This document shows, piece after piece, positions 42,028 through 50,436 of a stretch of DNA of 64,000 nt; position 1 is the first letter of the stretch, and every line of letters begins with the position of its first letter. The notes beneath the pieces are model-generated. The model saw only the letters and a program-made list of their open reading frames with translations. It did not search any database and was not told the origin of the DNA. The translations under genes were made by a program, and so were the position numbers. The stretch is from Candidatus Hydrogenedentota bacterium (lineage in GTDB: Bacteria; Hydrogenedentota; Hydrogenedentia; Hydrogenedentales; SLHB01): assembly GCA_013359265.1 (NCBI GenBank), contig JABWCD010000004.1:299382-363381 (forward strand), written 5' to 3'.

Positions 42028-42899
42028 CGATGCTCCATGCCTTTCACCAACTGCCACACCACGCGCGTGCGAGGCGTGGGCAACGCGGACAGTTGCGCGC
42101 GGCGGACAATCTCGCCGCTCAACGCGTCGATCTCCGTCATGCGCCCGTTGCGCACGTCCTGCAGCATGGAAGAAATGTTCTCGGAAGTGTCCGCGCAAGT
42201 CTTCTCGGCGACTTCGACCACGCTGTTCTCAAAGCGATAGCCTTCCGTCGCGGCAACTTTCACCGCCTCGACCACAAGGTCGCGCATGAGCTGCCGCAGT
42301 TCCGGCACTTCAAGCAATGCGCCGTTCTTGCGGTTGGCTAGGGCCGTGACCGGGTTGATGCCCGCGTTCACCGAAGCCTTCTCCCAGATCGCCTGCCCCG
42401 GCGATTCGGTAATCTCGACGTTGAACCCTGCCGCGGTCAGCGCTTTCACCGCGGGCCCGGTTGGACACGACGTCCACGCGCCAAACCGCGTCACTCCGGG
42501 CGCAACGTGCCGCACGTTGCCTTCGTCAAGTTGGGTGACGGCTTCAGAGGTCACGCCCGCGAGGAGGTTCGCGCTGCCAACCAGCGAACATAACGTTTCC
42601 ACGTTGCCCAGTCCATTTTGCAGCGAAAGGACCGGCGTGCGGCTGTTCAAGTTCAGGTGAATGGTCGAATGCGCCTTGACCAGGACGATTACCAGTTCGG
42701 CATTGTTCGGCAAAGTCACAACCACTTTGGGTTTGGCTTCAATTGTGCCGTCTGCCGATTCAACGACGATACCGTTTGCGTTCAGGCGCGCCGCTCGGTC
42801 CTGCTTGTAGTCCACCAGCGTCACGTCGGAACCCGCGCGCGCCAGGCGCGCCGCGAATAGGCAGCCCATCGCGCCCGGGCCGATTACGGCAATCTTCAT
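42024..42899 (-). CDS. panE: 2-dehydropantoate 2-reductase (PanE/ApbA family)
   Basis: This is a 291-residue NADPH-dependent ketopantoate reductase. The Rossmann motif IGPGAMGCLFAARLA is at the N-terminus. LQNGLGN and the catalytic Lys region IWEKASVNAGINPVTAL are present. It supplies pantoate for coenzyme A. Several ApbA paralogues have other substrates, so the exact role is likely but not certain. It overlaps the acyltransferase gene. Confidence 0.88.
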   Translation of the reverse strand: MKIAVIGPGAMGCLFAARLARAGSDVTLVDYKQDRAARLNANGIVVESADGTIEAKPKVVVTLPNNAELVIVLVKAHSTIHLNLNSRTPVLSLQNGLGNVETLCSLVGSANLLAGVTSEAVTQLDEGNVRHVAPGVTRFGAWTSCPTGPAVKALTAAGFNVEITESPGQAIWEKASVNAGINPVTALANRKNGALLEVPELRQLMRDLVVEAVKVAATEGYRFENSVVEVAEKTCADTSENISSMLQDVRNGRMTEIDALSGEIVRRAQLSALPTPRTRVVWQLVKGMEHR

Positions 42900-42919
42900 G
42901 CGACCTGTTCCTTCCGCGG

Positions 42920-43735
42920 TTAGAGTTCGCTGAGCGGCTTGACGAAGCAGCCTTTGAAGTCTTTTATCCGATCCAACTCCGCGCGCGCTTTGGCGGCGGC
43001 TTCTTTCGTGTCGTACGTGCCAATGCAGGCCTTTACCACTTTGCTGTCCTTCACGGGATACAGCGTAACCGTGTGATCGCTCTTCGCTTCGATCGCCTTC
43101 TTAAACGCCTCGGCATTCGCCATCGTGTCGAACGATCCGACTTGAATCGTGAACTCGCCCGCCGGCCCGGATTCGCCTTCTTTCTGCTGCTCGATATCAT
43201 CCAACGGAGACACCGGCGCGGGTGCCGCGGGTTCGGACGCCGGCATAGCCGCTTGCTCCGTCTTGGGCTGCGCGTCCGCCACAGGCGTTGGCGCGGCCTG
43301 TTGCTCCGTTACCGGTGGGGATTCAGGTTTATCCGGCTTCGCGCTCGCTTCTTCCCGTTGCGGTGGCGGCGCGGGAACAAATTGCGTGTTCGAATCGCGC
43401 TTCGTCACCGGGCGCGACGGTGGCGCCGAGCCTGCCGTGCCGTCCGGCATGACAACGGGCGCGGGGGAGACCTGAACGCCGGCCGTCGTCGTCGAGTTGT
43501 TCGATTCCGTACTCGTGCCGGACTCTTCCGGTGCGCGCTCCTCGGTGTCCTTCGCGCCAGGTAATCGCTCGACTTGGCCGGTTTCGGTGGACGTGACTTT
43601 TTCGCCGGATTGAATCTTATTGACGAGTATGCCCGCCGCAAAAAACAAGACAGCCGTACACAAGAGCGCGAGCACAACCCACAACATTTGCTCCTGGCTC
43701 AGGCCGCCGCCGTCTTTTCCACCCTTACTCGGCAT
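42920..43735 (-). CDS. SPOR-domain membrane protein
   Basis: This is a 271-residue bitopic protein. A transmembrane helix at about 18-40 (LWVVLALLCTAVLFFAAGIL) is followed by a long Pro/Ala/Glu-rich linker (about 45-195) and a C-terminal SPOR domain (about 200-271; FTIQVGSFDTMANAEAFKKA). SPOR domains bind peptidoglycan stripped of stem peptides, usually at the division site. The ATG at 43735 overlaps the end of the upstream gene by 11 bases. Confidence 0.88.
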   Translation of the reverse strand: MPSKGGKDGGGLSQEQMLWVVLALLCTAVLFFAAGILVNKIQSGEKVTSTETGQVERLPGAKDTEERAPEESGTSTESNNSTTTAGVQVSPAPVVMPDGTAGSAPPSRPVTKRDSNTQFVPAPPPQREEASAKPDKPESPPVTEQQAAPTPVADAQPKTEQAAMPASEPAAPAPVSPLDDIEQQKEGESGPAGEFTIQVGSFDTMANAEAFKKAIEAKSDHTVTLYPVKDSKVVKACIGTYDTKEAAAKARAELDRIKDFKGCFVKPLSEL

Positions 43736-44297
43736 GGTCTTCTGGTCCTTGATCGGCTGCCGCGCTCTCACCAGACTCCGTCGCTTCGCCGGAGTCAGTT
43801 CCCTCCAACGTCGCGAGTTCCTTCATGAGTTCGACACGCGCCGCTTCCATCTCCGCGTATGTCAGGTGCGGATCGCGCGCCTCGGCCAGCCGGTTGCCGA
43901 TCCGGTCCATGAACAACGCCACGCGCGCGTCGCCCTCGGAATCGTCCGATTCCTTCACGAGCCGGAACACCTTCTGGCGTCGAAGGAGTTGCGCCGCGAG
44001 GTAGGCCTTGGCAATCTGCACGCGGTCCTCCGACTCGGCGGAGTCGTAGAAAATCTTGCGCAACGGCGAGAACTTTTCCGGGGGCTCCTGTTGGGCCATC
44101 GAGGGGTCGCTGTACTGTGTTTCCCATACCGCAATCGCACCCGATGCTCGCTCTTCGTCCCACACCGGTTTGGCGAAATCGTGCCGCGCCAGTTGCTGGT
44201 TCTCGACGCGCATCACGGATACAACGGTCTCGCCGTGTTCAAATTGCTTATTGCTGCCGGCGCAGACGCGGCCGGGTTTTCCGATACGAATTTCCAT
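43725..44297 (-). CDS. Conserved-looking hypothetical protein
   Basis: This is 190 residues with no signal or membrane segment. The first half (MEIRIGKPGRVCAGSNKQFE, FAKPVWDEERASGAIAVWET) looks like a small beta domain. The second half is helical and ends in an acidic low-complexity tail. One Cys near residue 12 stands out. I do not recognise the family. It lies between an AsmA-like gene and the SPOR gene in one minus-strand run. Confidence 0.65.
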   Translation of the reverse strand: MEIRIGKPGRVCAGSNKQFEHGETVVSVMRVENQQLARHDFAKPVWDEERASGAIAVWETQYSDPSMAQQEPPEKFSPLRKIFYDSAESEDRVQIAKAYLAAQLLRRQKVFRLVKESDDSEGDARVALFMDRIGNRLAEARDPHLTYAEMEAARVELMKELATLEGTDSGEATESGESAAADQGPEDHAE

Positions 44298-44303
44298 TAA
44301 ACC

Positions 44304-47300
44304 TCAGTTCTTGTTCCCACTTTGCGGTTGTTTCTTGGCTCCCACGATTCCACCTCCAATTTTAAGCAAATCAAACAGGATTTTTCTAGGGGCATCGATC
44401 ACTTGCAGCGCTTCGCGCGCCGTTTCGAGCGCACCGCTGACAAGCGTGACGCGCACCGGCGGCGTCTCTGAGACAGTACTCACCGGTTTCAGCGTTGGCC
44501 CAGTCAGATTGAACGCCAGATCGATATCTTCCTGCGCCAAGCGATGCCCCTGCACGTTGAAGTTCTCGTTCAGAAGCGGTATCCGCTCCGCCGCCTCCGG
44601 CGATACGGCAACCTTGATCGTGTAATCCATGTCGCCGTCGATCACGAATTCCCCGTCGGCGTCGAGCTTCATCGCGTCCGATTCCAGATGAATCTCCGGC
44701 GTTCGGATTACGTCGCGCTCGAATTCGATCGTCGAGTTCAGTTTGGAAAACTTCAGCGAAGGCGGGAGGGCAGTGACATCGCCTTCAAGTTGCCGCTCGA
44801 ACAGCCCGATCAGATAGTCCGCGCTGAATTGTCCGTCCGCCATATCGAACCTGCCGCTGCCGACAAGGCTGCGCGGGTCGTCGCGATCTTGTGTGTACGT
44901 TACTTCGCCGTTCATATTGCCGAAAAAAATATCCGGCTGGCTTAGATGTTTCATAAAGTACGCCGCAGGCACGTTCGTCCACTTCGCCCTTGTGGTGTAC
45001 GAATTTTCCGCGCGGTTGCTGACATAACTGCCTTCAATCGTACCATCGCCCACTTTGGCGGAGTATCTGTCCAGACCGTTTTCCTTTTCCGTCTGGTACG
45101 CGTGCCCCTTGAAATCGGTCCCCGTCCACGGAGGAACATCGAGCGCGTCTGCCGATAGCTCATACGAGTAGTACCGGTCCGTTGGCGGGTACTTCTTAAA
45201 GTCGCGCTCCAACGGGACAAACCACTTGTCGCCGCGCAGCGGCGGAGTGACCGCGCGTTTTGCGTGCAGTTTCAGATTCGTGACGGGCTTCTCGCCTTCG
45301 ACCATGTCGCCGGTCAGCGTAACGTCGTGACACACAATCGCCGCATTGGCGCCCTCGGCGCGCACGGCTATCTCGTCCACGGCGAGACTCAACGTTGCCG
45401 ACCATTGCTGATCGGATTTTCCGTCGACGCGTGTCCATTCGTATCGTCCGGCCGTTCCGGTGCCACCGGTAATAACGTAGGGGAGAGGCAGGCACTTTCC
45501 GACCGACACGACGTCGAGTTTTGGGACCTCCGCCTGCGCAGTTTTCAACTGCCACTTCTTGCTCTTCGCGCTGTATGCCAGGTTCGTCACGGCCTTGAGG
45601 TCCGAGCCCGCGACGGCGCCCGCTACCTCGATCTTCGCGGACTTCTTCGGCGTGAAGGCCCCGGTGATATGCGCGCTCGCGCCGATGCCCGGCGGTTTCA
45701 GGAAGTACCACCGGTAGCCGATCTGCGTTTGCGACGCGTCAATGTCACCCTCGAATGCGTACACGCCGTTTTCCAGGCGGCCGGACGCCTTCACAGTGGC
45801 CGAACCGGCGAGCTCCGCGTTGCGGATCGATTGCGCGAGCTTGGTGTCGCCTATGCCCGCCAACACGCCGGCCACGGAAGCCTCCCCCGTCTTGGATTCG
45901 AGGTCGTACCAGCCGTTCGCAACGATCGGTTGTTCGCGCGCCGTAGCGTTAAGCGACGCCACCTGAATGCGGCGGCCTTCCAACGATACGGTCGCAGTGA
46001 CATTCGTCGCTTCAAGCCCCAGGTCCGGCTTGCGAATGTCGCCGCCGAGGACCGCAAGCGAACCCGTGGAATGTTTGGTGTCCGAACGCCACGATGCATC
46101 GACCCGGCCCAGCTTCAGCGATCCTTCCGGGAAGCGCGCGTCCTTCGGCTTGAACGAAACCTCCCCGCCGGACATCGCCGCGCTGACATGGAACAAGGGT
46201 GACTCGGCGGAGCCGGTAAGGTGTAGGGCAACCTCCGCATCCGGACTCAGCGCGTATGAAAGTTCGCCGTACTCGTCGACGCGGTTTTGAAGCGCAAAAC
46301 TCGCAATGTCATCGAGCGGCAACTGGGCCGATACGAGCTTCAGATCGAAAGCGGGAGATGTTTGCGCAAACTGAATCGAGCCGCTGATGGTCCCACTCAG
46401 CGATTCGGTAACGGCCTGGGAAAGGCCAATCGTAAGCAATTCGGCGCGCGGGTCGTAGGTTGCACGGGCATCGATCGTGCCGGTCAACGGTTTGAGAAAC
46501 TCCGGCTGATCACGCACGAGAAGTCCATTGACAGGCGCGCTTAGCGACATCGCAAGCGTGCCGTCCGCCTTTCCCTCTATTCGGATGCTCGGCGTAGCGA
46601 CCCCGCCCAGCACGAAGTGCTTCGACGCCGGCAGAAAGACATTGACGTCGTCGGCCGTGATGTTATTGCAGTCCGCGCGCGCTTCAAAGTCGTCCAGGGA
46701 AACATAACGTGCGGTCGCCGAGATCCGCTTATCGGGATCGCCACCATAGTGCGCCTCAATCGTGCCGGAAAGTGCGTCCGACTCCGGTAGTTTTGCGACG
46801 TCAAACGCTATCGATCCAATTTCGATGGGGGCGGAACCGACCGCGTTCTCGATGCGCACGCGGCAGTCCGAACCCATCACACGGAACGCAAAGCGCGGGA
46901 GAGGAGCGCGCAGCCGATCGAACGCCGGCATCCGCCGCGCGTCGGCCGCGGGTGCACGCCGTATCGTCACCTCGGCGCCTTCGATCTGAATGCGGTCAAT
47001 CGCGACTTCGCCGTACAAGAGTTCGGTCAGATCGACGTAGATGTACGCGAGCGGCACTTTCAGATTAACGTCTGTGCCGTCGTCCATCCGGCGGGAAAGC
47101 TCGACACCGTCGGCGCGAAGACCGCGCAATCCAAACGCGGCAATCGAGGCGACCCTTATGTCCGTTCCGGTCCGGGCCTCCGCAGTCTGGAGAATCCGCC
47201 CGCGCAGGCCCTCGAGCTTGTATTTGGCAAACAACGCCCCACCAGCGATGGCCCCGGACAAAAGTAGCAGCGCCACCAGCCAAAACTGGGCCGACCTGCT

Positions 47301-47309
47301 CGATCGCAC
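44304..47309 (-). CDS. AsmA/TamB-like envelope protein
   Basis: This is a 1001-residue protein with one N-terminal membrane helix (FWLVALLLLSGAIAGGALFA, about 9-28) and a very long periplasmic beta-helical part. The C-terminal third (VIRTPEIHLESDAMKLDADG and following) matches the AsmA-like C-terminal domain. Such proteins bridge the envelope and help move phospholipids to the outer membrane, which implies that an outer membrane is present. It starts 25 bases after recA stops, an unusual neighbour for recA. Confidence 0.78.
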   Translation of the reverse strand: MRSSRSAQFWLVALLLLSGAIAGGALFAKYKLEGLRGRILQTAEARTGTDIRVASIAAFGLRGLRADGVELSRRMDDGTDVNLKVPLAYIYVDLTELLYGEVAIDRIQIEGAEVTIRRAPAADARRMPAFDRLRAPLPRFAFRVMGSDCRVRIENAVGSAPIEIGSIAFDVAKLPESDALSGTIEAHYGGDPDKRISATARYVSLDDFEARADCNNITADDVNVFLPASKHFVLGGVATPSIRIEGKADGTLAMSLSAPVNGLLVRDQPEFLKPLTGTIDARATYDPRAELLTIGLSQAVTESLSGTISGSIQFAQTSPAFDLKLVSAQLPLDDIASFALQNRVDEYGELSYALSPDAEVALHLTGSAESPLFHVSAAMSGGEVSFKPKDARFPEGSLKLGRVDASWRSDTKHSTGSLAVLGGDIRKPDLGLEATNVTATVSLEGRRIQVASLNATAREQPIVANGWYDLESKTGEASVAGVLAGIGDTKLAQSIRNAELAGSATVKASGRLENGVYAFEGDIDASQTQIGYRWYFLKPPGIGASAHITGAFTPKKSAKIEVAGAVAGSDLKAVTNLAYSAKSKKWQLKTAQAEVPKLDVVSVGKCLPLPYVITGGTGTAGRYEWTRVDGKSDQQWSATLSLAVDEIAVRAEGANAAIVCHDVTLTGDMVEGEKPVTNLKLHAKRAVTPPLRGDKWFVPLERDFKKYPPTDRYYSYELSADALDVPPWTGTDFKGHAYQTEKENGLDRYSAKVGDGTIEGSYVSNRAENSYTTRAKWTNVPAAYFMKHLSQPDIFFGNMNGEVTYTQDRDDPRSLVGSGRFDMADGQFSADYLIGLFERQLEGDVTALPPSLKFSKLNSTIEFERDVIRTPEIHLESDAMKLDADGEFVIDGDMDYTIKVAVSPEAAERIPLLNENFNVQGHRLAQEDIDLAFNLTGPTLKPVSTVSETPPVRVTLVSGALETAREALQVIDAPRKILFDLLKIGGGIVGAKKQPQSGNKN

Positions 47310-47334
47310 CCAGGTATCGTGAAGGTCGTCGTGA

Positions 47335-48405
47335 TTACTTATCGGTAGTGCCTGAGTTACCGTCCGGCCCGGGAGCGTCTTCCACGGGAAGCGTGCCGAG
47401 CCAGTCGAGTCCCTTCTTCTTCAGGATACCCGCTCGGAGCTTCTCTTTCACCTCCGGATTGTCCTTCAAGTACTGTCGCGTGTTCTCGCGGCCTTGGCCC
47501 AGGTTGTCGCCATTGAGCGAGAACCACGCACCGCTCTTTTGGAGAAGCTTCTCTTCGACCGCCAAATCCAAAATGTCACCCTCGCCGGAAATCCCTTCGT
47601 TAAACAGAATGTCGAATTCGGCCTGGCGGAAGGGTGGGCTCAACTTGTTCTTGACAACCTTGGCGCGCACCCGGTTACCGACGTCCTGCTCGCGCTCCTT
47701 GATCGTCGCAATTCGGCGCACGTCGATTCGCATGCTCGCGTAGAACTTCAGCGCGCGGCCGCCTGTAGTCGTCTCGGGATTGCCGAACATGACGCCAATC
47801 TTTTCGCGAATCTGGTTGATGAAGATCACCAGCGTGCGCGAACGGCTGATAGCCGCCGTCAACTTGCGAAGCGCTTGGGACATCAGACGCGCCTGAAGAC
47901 CAACGTGCGTGTCGCCCATTTCCCCCTCGACCTCCGCCTTGGGGACCATCGCCGCAACCGAGTCGATGACGATTACGTCGACCGCGTTGCTTCGCACCAG
48001 GGTTTCACAAATCTCGAGCGCCTGCTCCGCCGTGTCCGGTTGTGAAACCAACAGGTTGTCGATATCGACGCCGATCTTCTTGGCAAATGACGGATCCAAA
48101 GCGTGCTCGGCATCGATAAAGCACGCTATGCCCCCTTGCTTCTGCGCACTCGCGACAACGTGCAACGCCAAGGTCGTCTTGCCGGACGACTCCGGGCCGA
48201 AAATCTCCACGACACGGCCGGACGGCAGGCCACCGACCCCGGTAGCGATATCCAGCGACAGGCTACCCGTCGAAATCGCCCGGACGCGCTGCTCGAAGTG
48301 GTCGTCGCCGAGACGGAGCAGTGTTCCTCGGCCAAACTGCTTCTCAAGCTGCGATACCGCGATATCCAGCGCCTTTACCTTCACGTCATCCTTAGCGGCT
48401 GCCAT
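47335..48405 (-). CDS. recA: Recombinase RecA
   Basis: This is a 356-residue RecA, the strand-exchange ATPase and LexA co-protease. Walker A is [10 protein letters not shown], Walker B is [12 protein letters not shown], and loop 2 carries [17 protein letters not shown]. The C-terminus has the usual acidic character. The ATG at 48405 is preceded by AAGGGGAA; an upstream in-frame ATG (48483) would add a non-family N-terminus. Confidence 0.97.
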   Translation of the reverse strand: MAAAKDDVKVKALDIAVSQLEKQFGRGTLLRLGDDHFEQRVRAISTGSLSLDIATGVGGLPSGRVVEIFGPESSGKTTLALHVVASAQKQGGIACFIDAEHALDPSFAKKIGVDIDNLLVSQPDTAEQALEICETLVRSNAVDVIVIDSVAAMVPKAEVEGEMGDTHVGLQARLMSQALRKLTAAISRSRTLVIFINQIREKIGVMFGNPETTTGGRALKFYASMRIDVRRIATIKEREQDVGNRVRAKVVKNKLSPPFRQAEFDILFNEGISGEGDILDLAVEEKLLQKSGAWFSLNGDNLGQGRENTRQYLKDNPEVKEKLRAGILKKKGLDWLGTLPVEDAPGPDGNSGTTDK

Positions 48406-48510
48406 GTGCGTTCCCCTTCCATCGGTAGGTGAAATAATGTTCAGGTGTACCGCAATCTTGCCAGAAAACGGGAAGTGTGTCAAGAGGATTCTAGCATTCC
48501 CCGGTAGAAC

Positions 48511-48524
48511 CCTATTCTAATAGG
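48511..48524 (-). promoter_or_regulatory. Palindrome over the likely recA -10 box
   Basis: CCTATTAGAATAGG (minus strand) is a perfect 6-2-6 palindrome that contains TAGAAT, a good -10 box, about 106 bases before the recA start. No strong -35 box is present. Its position would suit a LexA operator, but it matches neither the E. coli nor the Bacillus SOS box. Confidence 0.35.
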
Positions 48525-49216
48525 AACTCGTGCAAAATGTCCAAAGGAAAATGTCGCGACCATGGAGCTGGTTTAGCGGTGCCGTGACGGCGATCTTGTG
48601 AGTACTCTATTTATTACATTAGACCGGTCGAAAATGGCAATTCATCCGACCCAACCATGACTATGCAGCGATATGTAGCATAACGAACGATTGTGTTTCT
48701 ATACTGTTCAATAGCGAATGCTGCTATTTGGCGTCTCTTAGGAAGTGAACTGACATTGTCCGAGTCAGTACGTAAATTCGGCAAGAAAAACCCGCAAAGT
48801 TATGCACTATTTATTGTCAAAAACGCGCACCGGAAGCCGCCAAGTTTTCATAGACCCGCAACCCTCGGAACAATACATATCGATAAATAGTGACGAATAT
48901 CCAGAAGCGACAAGCATCGACGCAAGTACAGGCCAGAGGGTGTCCGCTGATTATCACAAAATTATCAATAGATAACCGTTTATATCTCAGTCTGGTTCCT
49001 CCAGAGAGGTGGAAGGAACCCAATTTGTACATGTGGAACGTCGAGACTCCATTGACCAGAAAGGCACAGCAGCTCCGCAGGCCACGACGATTGGGAGCGC
49101 GACGTTTGCAGCCTACAGCAAGCGTGTACTGTAAGCCATCCAGGCTACTATTTGCTCGGCCGAGGCACATAGACCCTGAGGCGAAGTCCGAGTGGGGTAT
49201 TGCTGGGGTCGAAGAA
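48525..49216. other. Long intergenic stretch, A+T-rich, no gene recognised
   Basis: Nearly 700 bases between recA and tRNA-Gly have lower G+C than the genome and only short frames without coding character (for example near 48.7 and 48.9 kb). TTATCACA-like words near 48950 are not full DnaA boxes. I see no RNA gene, repeat or remnant that I can name. Confidence 0.4.
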
Positions 49217-49245
49217 TTGACAGGGTCCGATCCCGGTGTTAGAAT
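49217..49245 (+). promoter_or_regulatory. Promoter of tRNA-Gly
   Basis: TTGACA and TAGAAT are 17 bases apart, ending 15 bases before the tRNA. This is close to the sigma-70 consensus. Confidence 0.75.
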
Positions 49246-49260
49246 GACGCCCCAAGCTGG

Positions 49261-49336
49261 GCGGGATTAACTCAGTTGGTAGAGTGCCAGCTTCCCAAGC
49301 TGGATGTCGCGGGTTCGAACCCCGTATCCCGCTCCA
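49261..49336 (+). tRNA. tRNA-Gly, anticodon CCC, CCA encoded
   Basis: This is a 76-nt cloverleaf. Acceptor GCGGGAT pairs ATCCCGC, with discriminator T and an encoded CCA. The D-arm is CTCAGTTGGTAGAG. The anticodon stem CCAGC/GCTGG surrounds loop TTCCCAA, giving CCC. The T-arm is GCGGGTTCGAACCCCGT. It reads GGG glycine codons. Confidence 0.96.
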
Positions 49337-49789
49337 TGTTTTTTCTTCCGCCGATACCGCGCAGAACGAAAGACTGTCCTCGGTTCGTCGGTCCAGAATT
49401 CTGAGATCATCCGACACCAATCGGCCGTCTTACGGTTCCTGAAATCTCACGCCCCGGGCGGCGCCGAGAATCGTGTGATCAAGCGGCTTGGAGTCGCCAA
49501 AAGAGCGGTTGTGCACCAGAGCCAACGCACGAGTCGAACCCTACAAAGTCGATTTCGGAACCACTGAAAATCTTCCGCTGCTCGCGAAACACACCGACAA
49601 GTGCACATGGATAAACTATGTGATTCAAAGGCATTAGAGTGTCTTTATTCCCGGTTGCGTTAGGTGCGTATATGACATCCGCGGATGAACCCAAACGCCA
49701 CGATCCACGCGCACGTAATCCCTTAAATGACATAATATATATTATCAGACGTTATGGAGGTAACCTGTCAGCGCCCTTGAAATGCCCTG
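49337..49789. other. Intergenic stretch after tRNA-Gly with no recognised gene
   Basis: About 450 bases separate tRNA-Gly from the zapA stop. The sequence is of mixed composition, with an A+T-rich part near 49730-49760. Short frames on both strands lack coding character. I see no integrase or attachment-site duplication of the tRNA 3' end. Confidence 0.4.
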
Positions 49790-50104
49790 TCACCCCGGTG
49801 TCTCCGTTGAATCTTCTATTTCCCGGCGTATGGCTTCGATTCGCTGAACCAAGCCATTAACGGCATCCCGCACGGTCTGCTCCTCGGCGGCGATTCGGTC
49901 CTGGAGTTCGGCCAGCTCCTTCGCGAATTCGTAGGCCGCCTGCAGTGCAAATGCCTGTGTGTTGACCTTGGTGCTGGCGGCCTCGAACTGCTTCAACCGA
50001 GCGTTCACGGCTTCTACAATGGCGGCTGTCTGCTCGTGGGTTCCGCACGGCGCCACGCGCAGCGTCAAGCCGGCGATACGCACCTCTACCGTTGGCCTTG
50101 TCAT
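49790..50104 (-). CDS. zapA: Cell division protein ZapA
   Basis: This is a 104-residue ZapA-like protein. A short N-terminal beta part (VEVRIAGLTLRV) is followed by a long coiled coil (about 25-100) with AFALQAAYEFAKELAELQ, the typical ZapA helix. ZapA crosslinks FtsZ filaments at the division ring. It is the last gene of the pheS-pheT cluster and overlaps the coiled-coil gene by ATGA. The pheT-zapA neighbourhood is common in several phyla. Confidence 0.85.
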   Translation of the reverse strand: MTRPTVEVRIAGLTLRVAPCGTHEQTAAIVEAVNARLKQFEAASTKVNTQAFALQAAYEFAKELAELQDRIAAEEQTVRDAVNGLVQRIEAIRREIEDSTETPG

Positions 50105-50436
50105 CGCCGAAGCTCGGCGGAGACGGCCTTCACCCTCTGAAGGACGCCTCTCAGTTGCTTGCGTACCTGGTCCCGCTCGTCCATGAGCCCGCCGAGTTCC
50201 TGTGCGAGCCGTTCGGCTTCATCTCTGGCATGTTGAAGAGCGGCGGACTCCTTCTTCAGTTTCCACTGCTCCTGCCGGATTAGTTCCTTCTGTTCTTCCA
50301 GCTCCGACTTTTGTTCGAGGACGGACTTTCGTTGGTCCGCGATTCGGCCGCGGCGGCCCTCCGCGGTGTTCCACGCAAGCTGCAGTTCCTTGAGTGCGCG
50401 CTCAGCGCTGCGCACGGCCGCCAGCACGGCAGGCAT
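50101..50436 (-). CDS. Small coiled-coil protein between pheT and zapA (ZapB-like?)
   Basis: This is a 111-residue protein that is nearly all coiled coil (QKSELEEQKELIRQEQWKLK), with no signal or membrane segment. The ATG overlaps the pheT stop (TGATG) and the stop overlaps the zapA start. Size and position next to zapA suggest a division or FtsZ-ring accessory protein, like ZapB, but coiled coils give no firm homology. Confidence 0.6.
   Translation of the reverse strand: MPAVLAAVRSAERALKELQLAWNTAEGRRGRIADQRKSVLEQKSELEEQKELIRQEQWKLKKESAALQHARDEAERLAQELGGLMDERDQVRKQLRGVLQRVKAVSAELRR

Noticed and set aside
48940..48985. Replication-origin-like words (TTATCACA)
   Set aside because: Not full DnaA boxes, no cluster, and no dnaA or dnaN nearby.
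48693..49270. Short frames between recA and tRNA-Gly
   Set aside because: No ribosome sites or domains and composition unlike the coding neighbours; one runs into the tRNA.
49261..49789. Integrated element at tRNA-Gly
   Set aside because: No integrase gene and no visible second copy of the tRNA 3' end in the window.
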